A stretch of DNA of 64,000 bases, taken from Branchiostoma lanceolatum (lineage: Eukaryota > Chordata > Leptocardii > Amphioxiformes > Branchiostomatidae). This document shows positions 1 to 9,300 of the stretch, piece by piece. Within the stretch, counting starts at the first letter, position 1; every line of letters starts with the position of its first letter. A program made the position numbers and the translations under genes. Below the pieces are notes generated by a model. The model saw only the letters and a list, made by a program, of their open reading frames with translations, was not told the origin of the DNA and ran no database searches. The stretch lies in contig NC_089723.1 in the NCBI RefSeq assembly GCF_035083965.1, positions 4,673,501 to 4,737,500 on the forward strand, read 5' to 3'.

Positions 1-154
1 GTGGGCTTTCTATATCTATTCTTTTGTAAAGGCTAGTAATCTGAATAAACTATAGTTCAATATATCAATCTCCGACTTCCCTTGATATTTTTCTATCCTA
101 TCTTTGTGTTAAAAGAATGATACGTTAGACCAAAAAGAGTTGGCCATGTTTATC

Positions 155-160
155 TTTATT
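155..160 (-). terminator. Polyadenylation signal AATAAA of GPCR copy 1
   Basis: A minus-strand AATAAA lies about 80 bases after the stop codon. It sits in a context (ATGACAATAAA...AACATGG) shared with the signal after GPCR copy 2, so it was duplicated along with the gene. Confidence 0.6.
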
Positions 161-240
161 GTCATCACATAGGTGTGGAAGGTCAGTTTGAATGTTCAAA
201 GCATTAATCATAACAGTTGTTAGGAGGGACAAACATGGAG

Positions 241-1518
241 TCAGTAGATACAGTAGTTGTGTACTGTATGTATGTGTGATCTTTTTACAAAGTCTTTTTG
301 TTCGTCCATTTCTGGCAGTTCGTTTAGCGACAAGGTTCTTATCTCTTCATGACGACACTGTTCCATCCTGGCATGACGACAGACGGCTTCTCCGTCTTCA
401 GACGACACTCTTGGTCGAGACACTTCGTAAACGTTTCTTTTCCTTCTTTTCCAACGTCTTACGTTTGATCCACATATTCTCACCACCGCGTTTCTCACGT
501 CCTTACTGCTCAAACCGTAGATGACTGGGTTACTGAAGCAGGGCACTGTCATGTGCAGTAACAGAGATACCTGTTTCACGATCATCATCTGCACGCTTTT
601 CTCTTCCTGTCTTGGTGAAAGATACAGACCGAAAACGACGGAGCGAGGTACCAAGAATACGAAGAGAACGATTAGCTGAGCTGATATTGTCCCTTCGGTT
701 CGCAGGTTTCCTGTGTACCTTTGCTGTCTGTGGCGTCTTCCATTCTGCATGTGCCTCCTCTGGTGTCTCTTCGTTTCCAGATACACCTTTCCGTACGAAA
801 AACAGATCACTACAATACAAGATATTTCGTAAGTTGCAGAAATCGCTGTCAAACGTTTGTCAAGAGTATCTACTTGTAGAGCAAATTCCATCAAATTGCA
901 AAAAGGGTATGTAACAGCAACGTCGTTGGGTGCGGCCATGTTCCCTTATATTATGATAACGTAAAACGTACCTAGCAGGACTGAAAATGCCCAGACGGCA
1001 GCAGTCTTTGCACAAAGACATTGTAGCGGTCCGTTTATTTGGTAGTGAAGTGCGTTGCAGACTGCTTGGTAGCGGTCCCACGCCATGAGTGTTAAGGTAG
1101 ACAGAGTACAGACAGCCCCAACGTAGAAGTAGCTCGCCTGCAACCAGCAGAACCAGGCCGGGCTGGAGTTCCCTCCCGTGACGATGTTCACCGCCGAGCT
1201 GGGGATGAAGAGGCTGCCTTGGACGATGTCCAGGACGCAGAGACTGGCGGGAAGGACGAACCGCGGCCGCCACAGCTTCTTGGTCCGCAGGATGGCGACG
1301 AGGAAGAGACAGTTCAGGCTGAGTATCAGCACCAAGGACGGGACCAGCCAGCACAACTGGAGAAGTTTGCCCAGGAGAGTTGTCTGGAGAGGGTCTGAAT
1401 CGTGCCGCCGGACTGTGGCGTTCCTTGTGTCGTTCTGCACATCAGACACATTTGCTGTACCCTGCGTATTGTTACAGACGGTTGGAAACAGAATAATTCG
1501 TGCTCGCTCTTCGCACAT
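241..1518 (-). pseudogene. Class A GPCR, odorant-receptor-like, broken by one in-frame stop
   Basis: An intronless seven-transmembrane receptor gene, closely related to the intact copies at 3609 and 13866. The start is the ATG at 1518-1516 (MCEERARI), which matches the other copies. The family motifs are present: N-glycosylation sites in the N-terminus, a TM3 end reading MAWDRYQAVCNALHY (a DRY variant) and a TM7 reading PCFSNPVIYGL. The frame is interrupted at codon 191 by TAA (948-946), where the paralogue at 3609 has Tyr in VVMIYGN. The frame then continues unbroken to TGA at 243-241. The truncated product would stop near the end of TM4, so a functional receptor is not expected. With only one lesion this is a very young pseudogene, a segregating null allele or an assembly error. 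Class A membership is clear. The odorant-receptor-like assignment rests on motif resemblance and the clustered, intronless arrangement. Confidence 0.85.
946..948 (-). other. Premature TAA stop inside GPCR copy 1
   Basis: On the minus strand the codons read ATC ATA ATA TAA GGG AAC ATG. The paralogue at 3609 has ATA TAC GGA AAC ATG at the same place, so one base change from TAC to TAA explains the break. No frameshift is needed. Confidence 0.9.
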
Positions 1519-1950
1519 ATTGCAGTCCGTATCTGTCAACGATTTTCAGCGTCCAGGACTTTCGGTGGACGCTGCCAAACAAGGTTCACTAGCCAAATAA
1601 TTTTGTGAGCCATAACTGTTCCCAACAGCAAGTCTAGTCTGCATATGCATTAGCACTTTCTTCCATATGGAGCGACCTTTGCTTATATCATCGCATTAGA
1701 CGTGGTTTCTACGCAATTCGTGACACGGCAAACAGAGCACCTTTGGCAGTTCAAGAATTATCTGACGACATATTGAGTACCCATACACTTGGGCACTCGT
1801 GTAATATATTGCGTGCAAATATAAAACCCCTTGTAGCCACACGACATGCCTTTCCTATTTTATTGGGTCATGCCATGGCCATATCGAAGAAGCACTTTTG
1901 AAAACTGACAACACTTCTAATGCTATAATGATGTAGCATGATGTAGAGTG
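1519..1950 (-). promoter_or_regulatory. Conserved 5' flank of GPCR copy 1
   Basis: About 400 bases upstream of the start codon align by eye with the flank of GPCR copy 3 (13440-13865). Shared words include TCAGATAATTCTTGAACTG, GTGTCACGAATTGCGT and TATGGAAGAAAG. The similarity could be simple duplication or retained promoter function. No convincing TATA box was identified. Confidence 0.4.
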
Positions 1951-3469
1951 TCCCAAATCATAAAATATAAGTATAATCTAGATGAAAAGGTAAAATTGGT
2001 TGTAGAAAGTTCAGTAATTGATATCAATATAGATACGTGTACGTGAGTACATACCAGGCTTTTGACAGGAAGTCATCGCAATTTTTAAATTCTATACTTC
2101 GCATTTTGACCTCAAGCATGCCATTCAATATTAACCGGACAACAGGCTTATCATAACAAAGAAACAATGACGCACTCTCCTTTGAGATAAGTTTGACAAG
2201 CGGGAGTTGTTAAAACATTCCATGGATATGAAAAGTGCACATAATGTAAATAGACTTTACTCCTAACCTAGCCTCTACTAGGCTACGTTGATTCCTGAAA
2301 AATACTAGTAGTAGTGGTATTGTCCCTATCTCCGTAGCCGACTCCATTAGCATACTATTCACTCCATTTGGCCAATTTCTACTATTTTACCAGCAATCCA
2401 CGTAACCTGATAGAGGCTACTCCCAACCCACCACAACATACGCGTTGCGCTCCCGGTATTACGCAGATCAAATAGGTATGTAAGGTGTAGAAAAGGGTAT
2501 TTTGTTGTCTGTATGTGGCACTGTTGAATTCATGAAATAAGTTATGAAAAACTTGGGTGCAGTGTCATGTCGACCTTGTCTGTCCAAATACTAAGTATGG
2601 GTATGAAAAAAACACAGTTATAAATTTTTCAACAAAGAAGGAACTACTTTACTAACTCAACTGTGCCACTACCAGTAACACATTATGGTTCAGTATGGCA
2701 CAATAAAGCAGTTAGTACATGCCGTGCGGAAGCAAGGATTTGTGTTTGCACGAAGCAATATATTGTACGAGTTCTCGAGTGCTTGACTAGCCAAAGGTGT
2801 TTGCAGTGTTATGAATCGCGTGGAAACGACGCCTAATGCGAAAGGACGGTCGTTCATTTTGGAAGAGGGCACTAATGCATTTGCGACCGTTGTTCATCGC
2901 AAATGGGTAGAACTCACGAAAAACGGATTATTCAACTGGTTAATATCAGTTGATACCTGGCGACGTCCGCCAAATACGCCAAAAATAGTTACTCAAGCAA
3001 CTGGATAAGATTTTGAAACAGTCAGACGATTCAGACAACATCTGCTATCTTTCGTCAGTGACTAAATAAGGATCTGGTAGAACTAGTTTTATACCAAAAC
3101 TCTGAATAGATATGTTAATGAATGGAAGACAATTTCAGATGGGAGACAATTTCAGTCCGCCAAATACTTTATCTTGTCGTTGAAGGCACGACTGATCTAT
3201 GAGCGGAGAGCTCGAGGAAACGCGAACTACCCTGCTTCCAACCGTCTGTACCAAGCTGCCTCTATCAGACTTACTGCGACAGCGATAGGGGGAATATTAT
3301 TTGTCAGGGAGGTTTGGCCACCAGAGGGTTTTATTTGCAAGCTTCGCGGGCGAAATGTTTATTCTCACCGTGAACTGACCCTACTGGCCAACTATTCCTT
3401 TTTTGCCGAATTCTACGATCCATACGCCCGCAGGAAGGCCTGGTGAAGGCTAGCCAAGCTGCAGGATTT
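1951..3469. other. Intergenic region between GPCR copies 1 and 2
   Basis: No gene was recognised. It contains a small inverted-repeat MITE (2269-2419), a block at 2105-2215 resembling 13160-13245 upstream of GPCR copy 3, and a block at 2690-2890 resembling the proximal flanks of GPCR copies 1 and 3. The latter is probably the displaced promoter-proximal sequence of copy 2. Words around 2985-3010 recur near 37375 and 52350. Confidence 0.5.
2269..2419. mobile_element. Small MITE with TAGCCTCTAC inverted ends
   Basis: The element begins TAGCCTCTAC and ends TAGAGGCTA. Its inner ends are also inverted (GGCCAATTTCTACT near the right end). A better preserved relative is at 31186-31373. Confidence 0.5.
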
Positions 3470-3590
3470 GATTAATGTGTCTAACGTGGAGAACAGTAGT
3501 ACTAGTTCTGGCAACATATAACCAAAGCTAGCATCCCCTAGGAAGACGCTTTCCAGACAACTCTCCTGGGCAAACTTTTCCAGCTGTACT
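3470..3590 (+). pseudogene. Degenerate duplicate of GPCR 5' coding end
   Basis: This segment translates to LINVSNVENSS, an in-frame stop, then a frame-shifted version of the region around KLLQLCW. It parallels residues 22-60 of the intact gene that begins at 3609. It is a short tandem copy of the 5' coding end, too short and broken to encode anything. Confidence 0.65.
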
Positions 3591-3608
3591 GAGAGACACG
3601 ACTGAAAT

Positions 3609-4856
3609 ATGTGCGAAGAGCGAACACGGATCAGTCTTCTGTTTCCAACCGTCTGTAACAATACGCAGGGTCTAACAAATGTGTCGAACATGGAGAACAG
3701 CAGTTCTGTCAACACAACCAACGCTAGGATCCCCTACGAAGACCCTCTCCGGACAACTTTCCTTGGCAAACTTCTCCAGCTGTGCTGGCTGGTCCCGTCC
3801 TTGGTACTGATTCTCAGCCTGAACTGTATCTTCCTCGTCGCCATCCTACGGACCAAGAAGCTGTGGCGGCCGCGGTTCGTCCTTCCCGCCAGTCTCTGCG
3901 TCCTGGACATCGTCCAAGGCAGCCTCTTCATCCCCAGCTCGGCGGTGAACATCGTCATGGGAGGGAACTCCAGCCCGGCCTGGTTCTGCTGGACGCAGGC
4001 GACCTTCCTCTTCGTCGGCACTGTCTGTACTCTGTCTACTCTAACCCTCATGGCGTGGGACCGCTATCAAGCAGTCTGCAACGCACTTCACTACCAAATA
4101 AACGGATCACTACAATGTCTTTATGCAAAGATTGCGTCCGTCTGGATATTTTCCGTCCTGCTAGGTGCGTTGAACGTTGTCATGATATACGGAAACATGA
4201 CCTCACCCGACGACATTGTTGTTACATACCCTTTCTGTAGTTTGATGGATTTGACTCTACAAGTAGATAATGTTGACAAACGTCTGACAGCGATTTCTGC
4301 AACGTACGAAATAGCTTGTATTGTAGTGATCTGTTTTTCGTACGGAAAAGTGTATATGGAAACGAAGAGACACCAGAGGAGGCACATGCAGAATGGGAGG
4401 CGCCACAGACAGCAAAGGAACACAGGAAACCTGCGAACCGAAGGGACAATATCAGCTCAACTTATCGTTCTCTTCGTATTCTTAGTACCACGCTACGTCG
4501 TTTTAGGTCTGTATCTTTCACCAAGACAGGAAGAGAAAAGGGTACAAATGATAATCCTGAAACGGGTCACGCTGTTACTGTACATGACAGTGCCTTGCTT
4601 CAGTAACCCAGTCATCTACGGTTTGAGCAGTAAGGGCGTGAGAAACGCCGTGGTGAGAATATGTGGACTAAACGTAAGACGTTGGAAAAGAAGAAAAAGC
4701 AACGTTTACGAAGTGTCTCGACCGAGAGCATTGCCTGAAGACGAGGAAGCTGTCTGTCGTAATGCCAGGATGGAACTGTGTCGTCATAAGGAAATAAGAA
4801 CCTTATCGGTAACCAGACTGCCAGAAATGGGCGAACAGAAAGAATTTATAAAATGA
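3609..4856 (+). CDS. Intact class A GPCR, odorant-receptor-like
   Basis: A single-exon gene for a 415-residue seven-transmembrane receptor. The N-terminus is Asn-rich with glycosylation motifs (NNTQ, NVS, NSS, NTT). TM1 is about residues 57-81, TM2 92-115 and TM3 126-150, followed by DRYQAVC at 151-157. TM7 carries NPVIY near 333-337. Cysteines at the TM3 start (WFCW) and in extracellular loop 2 (TYPFC) can form the usual class A disulfide. The basic C-tail is about 75 residues. MAWDRYQAVCNALHY resembles the MAYDRYVAICNPLRY signature of vertebrate odorant receptors, and amphioxus is known to have an expanded related family, so chemoreception is a reasonable inference. The ligand is unknown. 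The start is the first ATG shared by all three copies. Confidence 0.88.
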   Translation: MCEERTRISLLFPTVCNNTQGLTNVSNMENSSSVNTTNARIPYEDPLRTTFLGKLLQLCWLVPSLVLILSLNCIFLVAILRTKKLWRPRFVLPASLCVLDIVQGSLFIPSSAVNIVMGGNSSPAWFCWTQATFLFVGTVCTLSTLTLMAWDRYQAVCNALHYQINGSLQCLYAKIASVWIFSVLLGALNVVMIYGNMTSPDDIVVTYPFCSLMDLTLQVDNVDKRLTAISATYEIACIVVICFSYGKVYMETKRHQRRHMQNGRRHRQQRNTGNLRTEGTISAQLIVLFVFLVPRYVVLGLYLSPRQEEKRVQMIILKRVTLLLYMTVPCFSNPVIYGLSSKGVRNAVVRICGLNVRRWKRRKSNVYEVSRPRALPEDEEAVCRNARMELCRHKEIRTLSVTRLPEMGEQKEFIK

Positions 4857-4981
4857 TCGAAACAATCTACCGACTCAGGATTTCTTTCTCCTAAGAACTG
4901 TTATGATTAACGCTAGGAACATTTCAAAATGTATTGTTTTGTATTCAAGTTGACGTCGACGTTTCCTACCAATGTGATGAC

Positions 4982-4987
4982 AATAAA
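4982..4987 (+). terminator. Polyadenylation signal AATAAA of GPCR copy 2
   Basis: AATAAA lies 126 bases after the stop, in a context conserved with the signal of GPCR copy 1. Confidence 0.65.
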
Positions 4988-6327
4988 AATGAACATGGTA
5001 AACTCTATTTGGTCTAACACGTCCTTCGCTTACAACTAATATTTATTGTTGTGTATGTGCATGTCTGTGCGCGCGCGCGCGCGTTTGTGTGTGTGTCGTG
5101 CTTGTGTGAGTTTGTGTGTGGATGGGGGAGGGGCGTTGTTTTTGAAATGACGCTAAAAGACGTCCAACCATAGTATGGATGGCATCAGATCTTAAAAGAA
5201 AAACTTTGTATCAATTTTAAGTAGCAATGCTTACGGTTTTTCACCACTTACCCTGTGTAAAATTGTTTTATTACCCCAGCAATCGTACTACCAGGCATTA
5301 GAACGTATTGGTGCTGCTTTCAAATTTGTAATATATTTTCAATATCGAGAAACACGTGTTATATCATTCCTCCTCACTGCCTATTGCAACAGCCTACAAC
5401 CATTCAAGAGCCATAGATCGTTCATGGATCCGGTCCGTACCAGTGTTGTCATAGCCTTGGTGCAAAGTTAGCAAAGTAGAGGAAATGTCCATGACCTGGA
5501 GGCAATATATGCAATTGCAGTGTACACATATACACGTTTCTGATGTTTGCCAGAGGCATGTGCAAAGTTACTAATCTTACAACAAACCACGACCTTCTAA
5601 TGTTATGTCCAAAGTTAATTGTGTTCCTTTTTTTTAAATCGATGAAAGGGACATGCATCTTTTAAAGATCAACCTCAAATAATCAATCCTTATAATGCCA
5701 AAACAATTGCAATTCTATGTTGTTAGATTTGTATGAATGAATGAATGAACTTTATTGCCCAACAATCGTGAATGGTACAATGTATGACATTAAATCAACA
5801 ATAGTGCAGGGCTAATTTATCCTACAAAATATTATCGAAACCAGTATATGGGTTACAATATAGTCATGTATGGGTAATTCTGTCACGCCTTTGGAATGAT
5901 TTATAGAGAAATTGACCTATGTATGTGGATATAGGAGTCGGACCTGACAACAATACATAGAAAATATCGCTTTGCGTACCGTATAGGGTGAAGTTTGTCT
6001 TAGTAGTAGCAGTCTGTAACAGCGCATCTCTCTCTTTAATGTAAGTTGAGGCAATTCATCACAAAATGAAATTCATCTTCAATATTTTCATTTGTATGTT
6101 CCCACAAAGCAACTAAGTCAAAATTGACTGTTACGAATTTCGTAATGCCATGTCACTATAATGTCAGATCCAAAACATGATAAAAATATTGATTTTGTTG
6201 TGCGGAGGGAGATACCGTAGCTGACAGTGGAAGCAGGCTATGCATGGCGGGAAAAATAACCCCTGGGCGTGGAAAACCTCCATCTGTCAGGAAATCGACT
6301 TTGGTGCTTAAATAGCAACAAAGCTTG
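4988..6327. repeat. Intergenic region with GT/GC microsatellite and dispersed repeat
   Basis: An alternating GT/GC tract lies at about 5065-5122. At 5735-5760 there is a GAATGAATGAATGAACTTTA motif, typical of the 3' end of a short retroposon, followed by TTGCCCAACAATCGTG. No coding exon was recognised. Confidence 0.5.
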
Positions 6328-9300
6328 ATGCCTCTAACTCCACCTTTTGCAAGAACGATGTTCTTTGTAGCGACGCTTGTCCTGTGCTGCCTTTGCAGTG
6401 TGCAGGCAGTCCGACGTAAGTAGACAAACAATATATGCTTTTAAAAAAACTAGCAAACACAGCACTAGCGATAAAACAAAGGAGTGTGAATTTCTGACTG
6501 TTGGCGGCTTCCCGACGCCCGCAGTTTGAAACAAAATCCCTAAGTGGATTTCTCGATTTTTTAAATCGATTTCTCCGGAAAAAACGTGTGTCGCAATTTT
6601 CTTGTCTCATGATATTCACAATGCAGTAAGTGGTATATGGCTCGCATGGATATTACTTGTGTTTATATTTTTAAAGTGTTGCTATGGCAACTATTCACAT
6701 GTTTTTCATGTCTAGAGTAACGAAGCATAAAACTATTAGACCTCACCGCACTTCGTATCGGCTGTGCCACGGGAAATGTAAATGTCAGGTTTGTCACGTT
6801 CGTAAGATAGTCCACAGACCATATGGTACATGTAATATATTCATTTTGTTTGTAGCAACGGCTTCGTGTCAAGAATTGGCTGACATGATGGAGACTGGTG
6901 TCTTAGTTGAACGTGGATTCAGTTGGAGATGGAATGATCAGGTTAGTAAATTTGTTTATCTCTTGAGCAGGATACTTCCATCCACTGGACATTTCGGTTC
7001 AACAAGGAACTTCAAGTCTAATGTACGTAACACATGTACAGTTCAATTCTTCTTACAAAGTTATTTGTCTTGTTTTAATGTTCCCTGTCAGACTGACTCC
7101 CATGACTTGTATGTGGATCCAAGAAAAGCTGGATGATATGAGTATGCGCTACATATACGTGAGAGTTACTGTAGCAAACAAATGCGTGCGTTAGACACTG
7201 AAAGCTTCAAGCGAATTCTTAATTCATAATTGAGTGACGGAACTACGTATGGTGTCCTGATCATGATCGTCAAATTTGCGAATACATTTTTTGGGTCTCT
7301 TGGTCAACTGTGTGAAGTTTGTTTCATTCCAAGAGTGCATCTCCTGAAGCGAGTAACATCTAGCTCTTTCTAACTATCCCTAGCTTTAATATTTGTCTCT
7401 TGACCACTGTAGACAAGTAATGAGCTTTCATTTGAAGTTTTGTCTTTTAAGGTGGTTATTTTACATGAATCTTTTTCCATGCTATGCTAAATCAAGAAAT
7501 TCATTCGGTTGACTGTCGGTATACGCAGTTAGTCTACCCAACAGAGTACACTTACACGTATCTGTGAAAGAATTTTATCTGTCAACTCAAATGCCCTTCT
7601 TTAATCTTTAGGGGTCTGGCTTCAAGGGCAATGTCCTTAGAACAGTGAGTAATGGTTGGTGGCCAGTTGAATGGCATGACGCAGACAGGAATTCATATTC
7701 ATATCGGATGGGACGCCAAAATAGATACGACTTATTTCCGACCAATCTAGGTAGGATAGCCTTTTCGCTATTTTGGCAGTATTGTTTGTTCGTTCATTCA
7801 TTAGGAATTTCCATTAGCAAAATACTAACATGCAGTAACTCAACTTCCTTTTCTAATACAATACACATGTAAATGCAATAGAATTACAGTATAACGCAAC
7901 TATCATCCCTAATCTTTATAAACCTTACACAAGAGGCCTGGAAGGCAAACGAGATACGTTTTGTTTTTCTTTTGTCTATTTTAAATAAAAGTCCAGTTTG
8001 AATACTCATAAAGTTTGATGATGTAATTTGACCGTATCAATTTTGGTTGGCCGCACAATATTGAAGACGGTATCAAGCGGAAATGACCTGTTGCTTAGTG
8101 GGTCCGGTGAAGAAAAATACCGGCCTTCCCAGATACTGGAAAATGGTCATCTTGCCTCTCTCCTTTTTCTTTTCCTCCCTTTCCTTGTAACGATTTTATG
8201 GCCTCCGTCGGTCAATATTGACCATGGTAAAATCCCAATTCACATCAGCCCTACAGTATCGGCTATGGCTAAACAGTCCTTTTATTATATTCTAACAATT
8301 GAAATGTAACCAATATTGAAAGACACTCGTAGTGCGATTGCGTATATATTGACCTTCCCCTGGTATCGTACACGTGGTTTGTATGCTTACGGTGACAATT
8401 TCTGACACCAGCTCAAAATTCAACACTAAGTGGCTCGAGCTCGAAGCCCATGTTTACCCATTTGAAGATATGTTTAGATAATAAAACTTTGTCCTTTTTA
8501 TTTCTATCAAGGACACTAATGCCTCGTATGAATCTATTGATATTTGACACAGTTCCTTTTTTTAGATTTTGATTAACAAACTCGGCCAAAATTAATTCGT
8601 ACAAGCTTAACCTTATTCAATCATTTTCCAGGTTGCCGCCCAGAGGCTAATCAGAGCATTGCCTTCGAGCCAAGTGATATCTGCTGTACAGCAGGTATGA
8701 AATCAATTGTGACATGAATTCTGGATGACTCATGTGTAAAAGAGTTCGTGTGCTGCAAATAGAAATGAAGCCATTCGAACGGGTCAATATTGCCAAAAAT
8801 GTAAGAATTTCGTACATTTCTATTTTTGCGCTACATGATATATAAAAGAAATTCATACAATTTTGCAAGTATGTAGGTCACATCACAACAATATTTTTCT
8901 CTTCATTACACGGCAAAGTAAATGAACATTGATGAACAATGATGTTCGAAGATCGATGTAGACGTGACTAAGTTTACCTGCGCGAAAGGTGATTTGTATC
9001 CTTAACCGGGGATTGCACACTTACTGTCAATACTGTCAATATTTTGGTAAAACTGAATGATCTTCTGTGAAGATATGACAGGATTTTCTATATGCATATA
9101 TACATTTTATTCGTATCAATGAAGTTACCAAATATACATTAAGCCACACCAAACGTTTTGGAAACTTGCAGTTTCATTCATGTCACCCTTTCTATCCACA
9201 GAGTGTGGGCATATCATCATTTTTGGCTCCTACGTGGAGCAGGTCAGCCTGATGACCACCTACACCCTGACGCGCCAGGATCACGAGGGACGCCCCGTGT

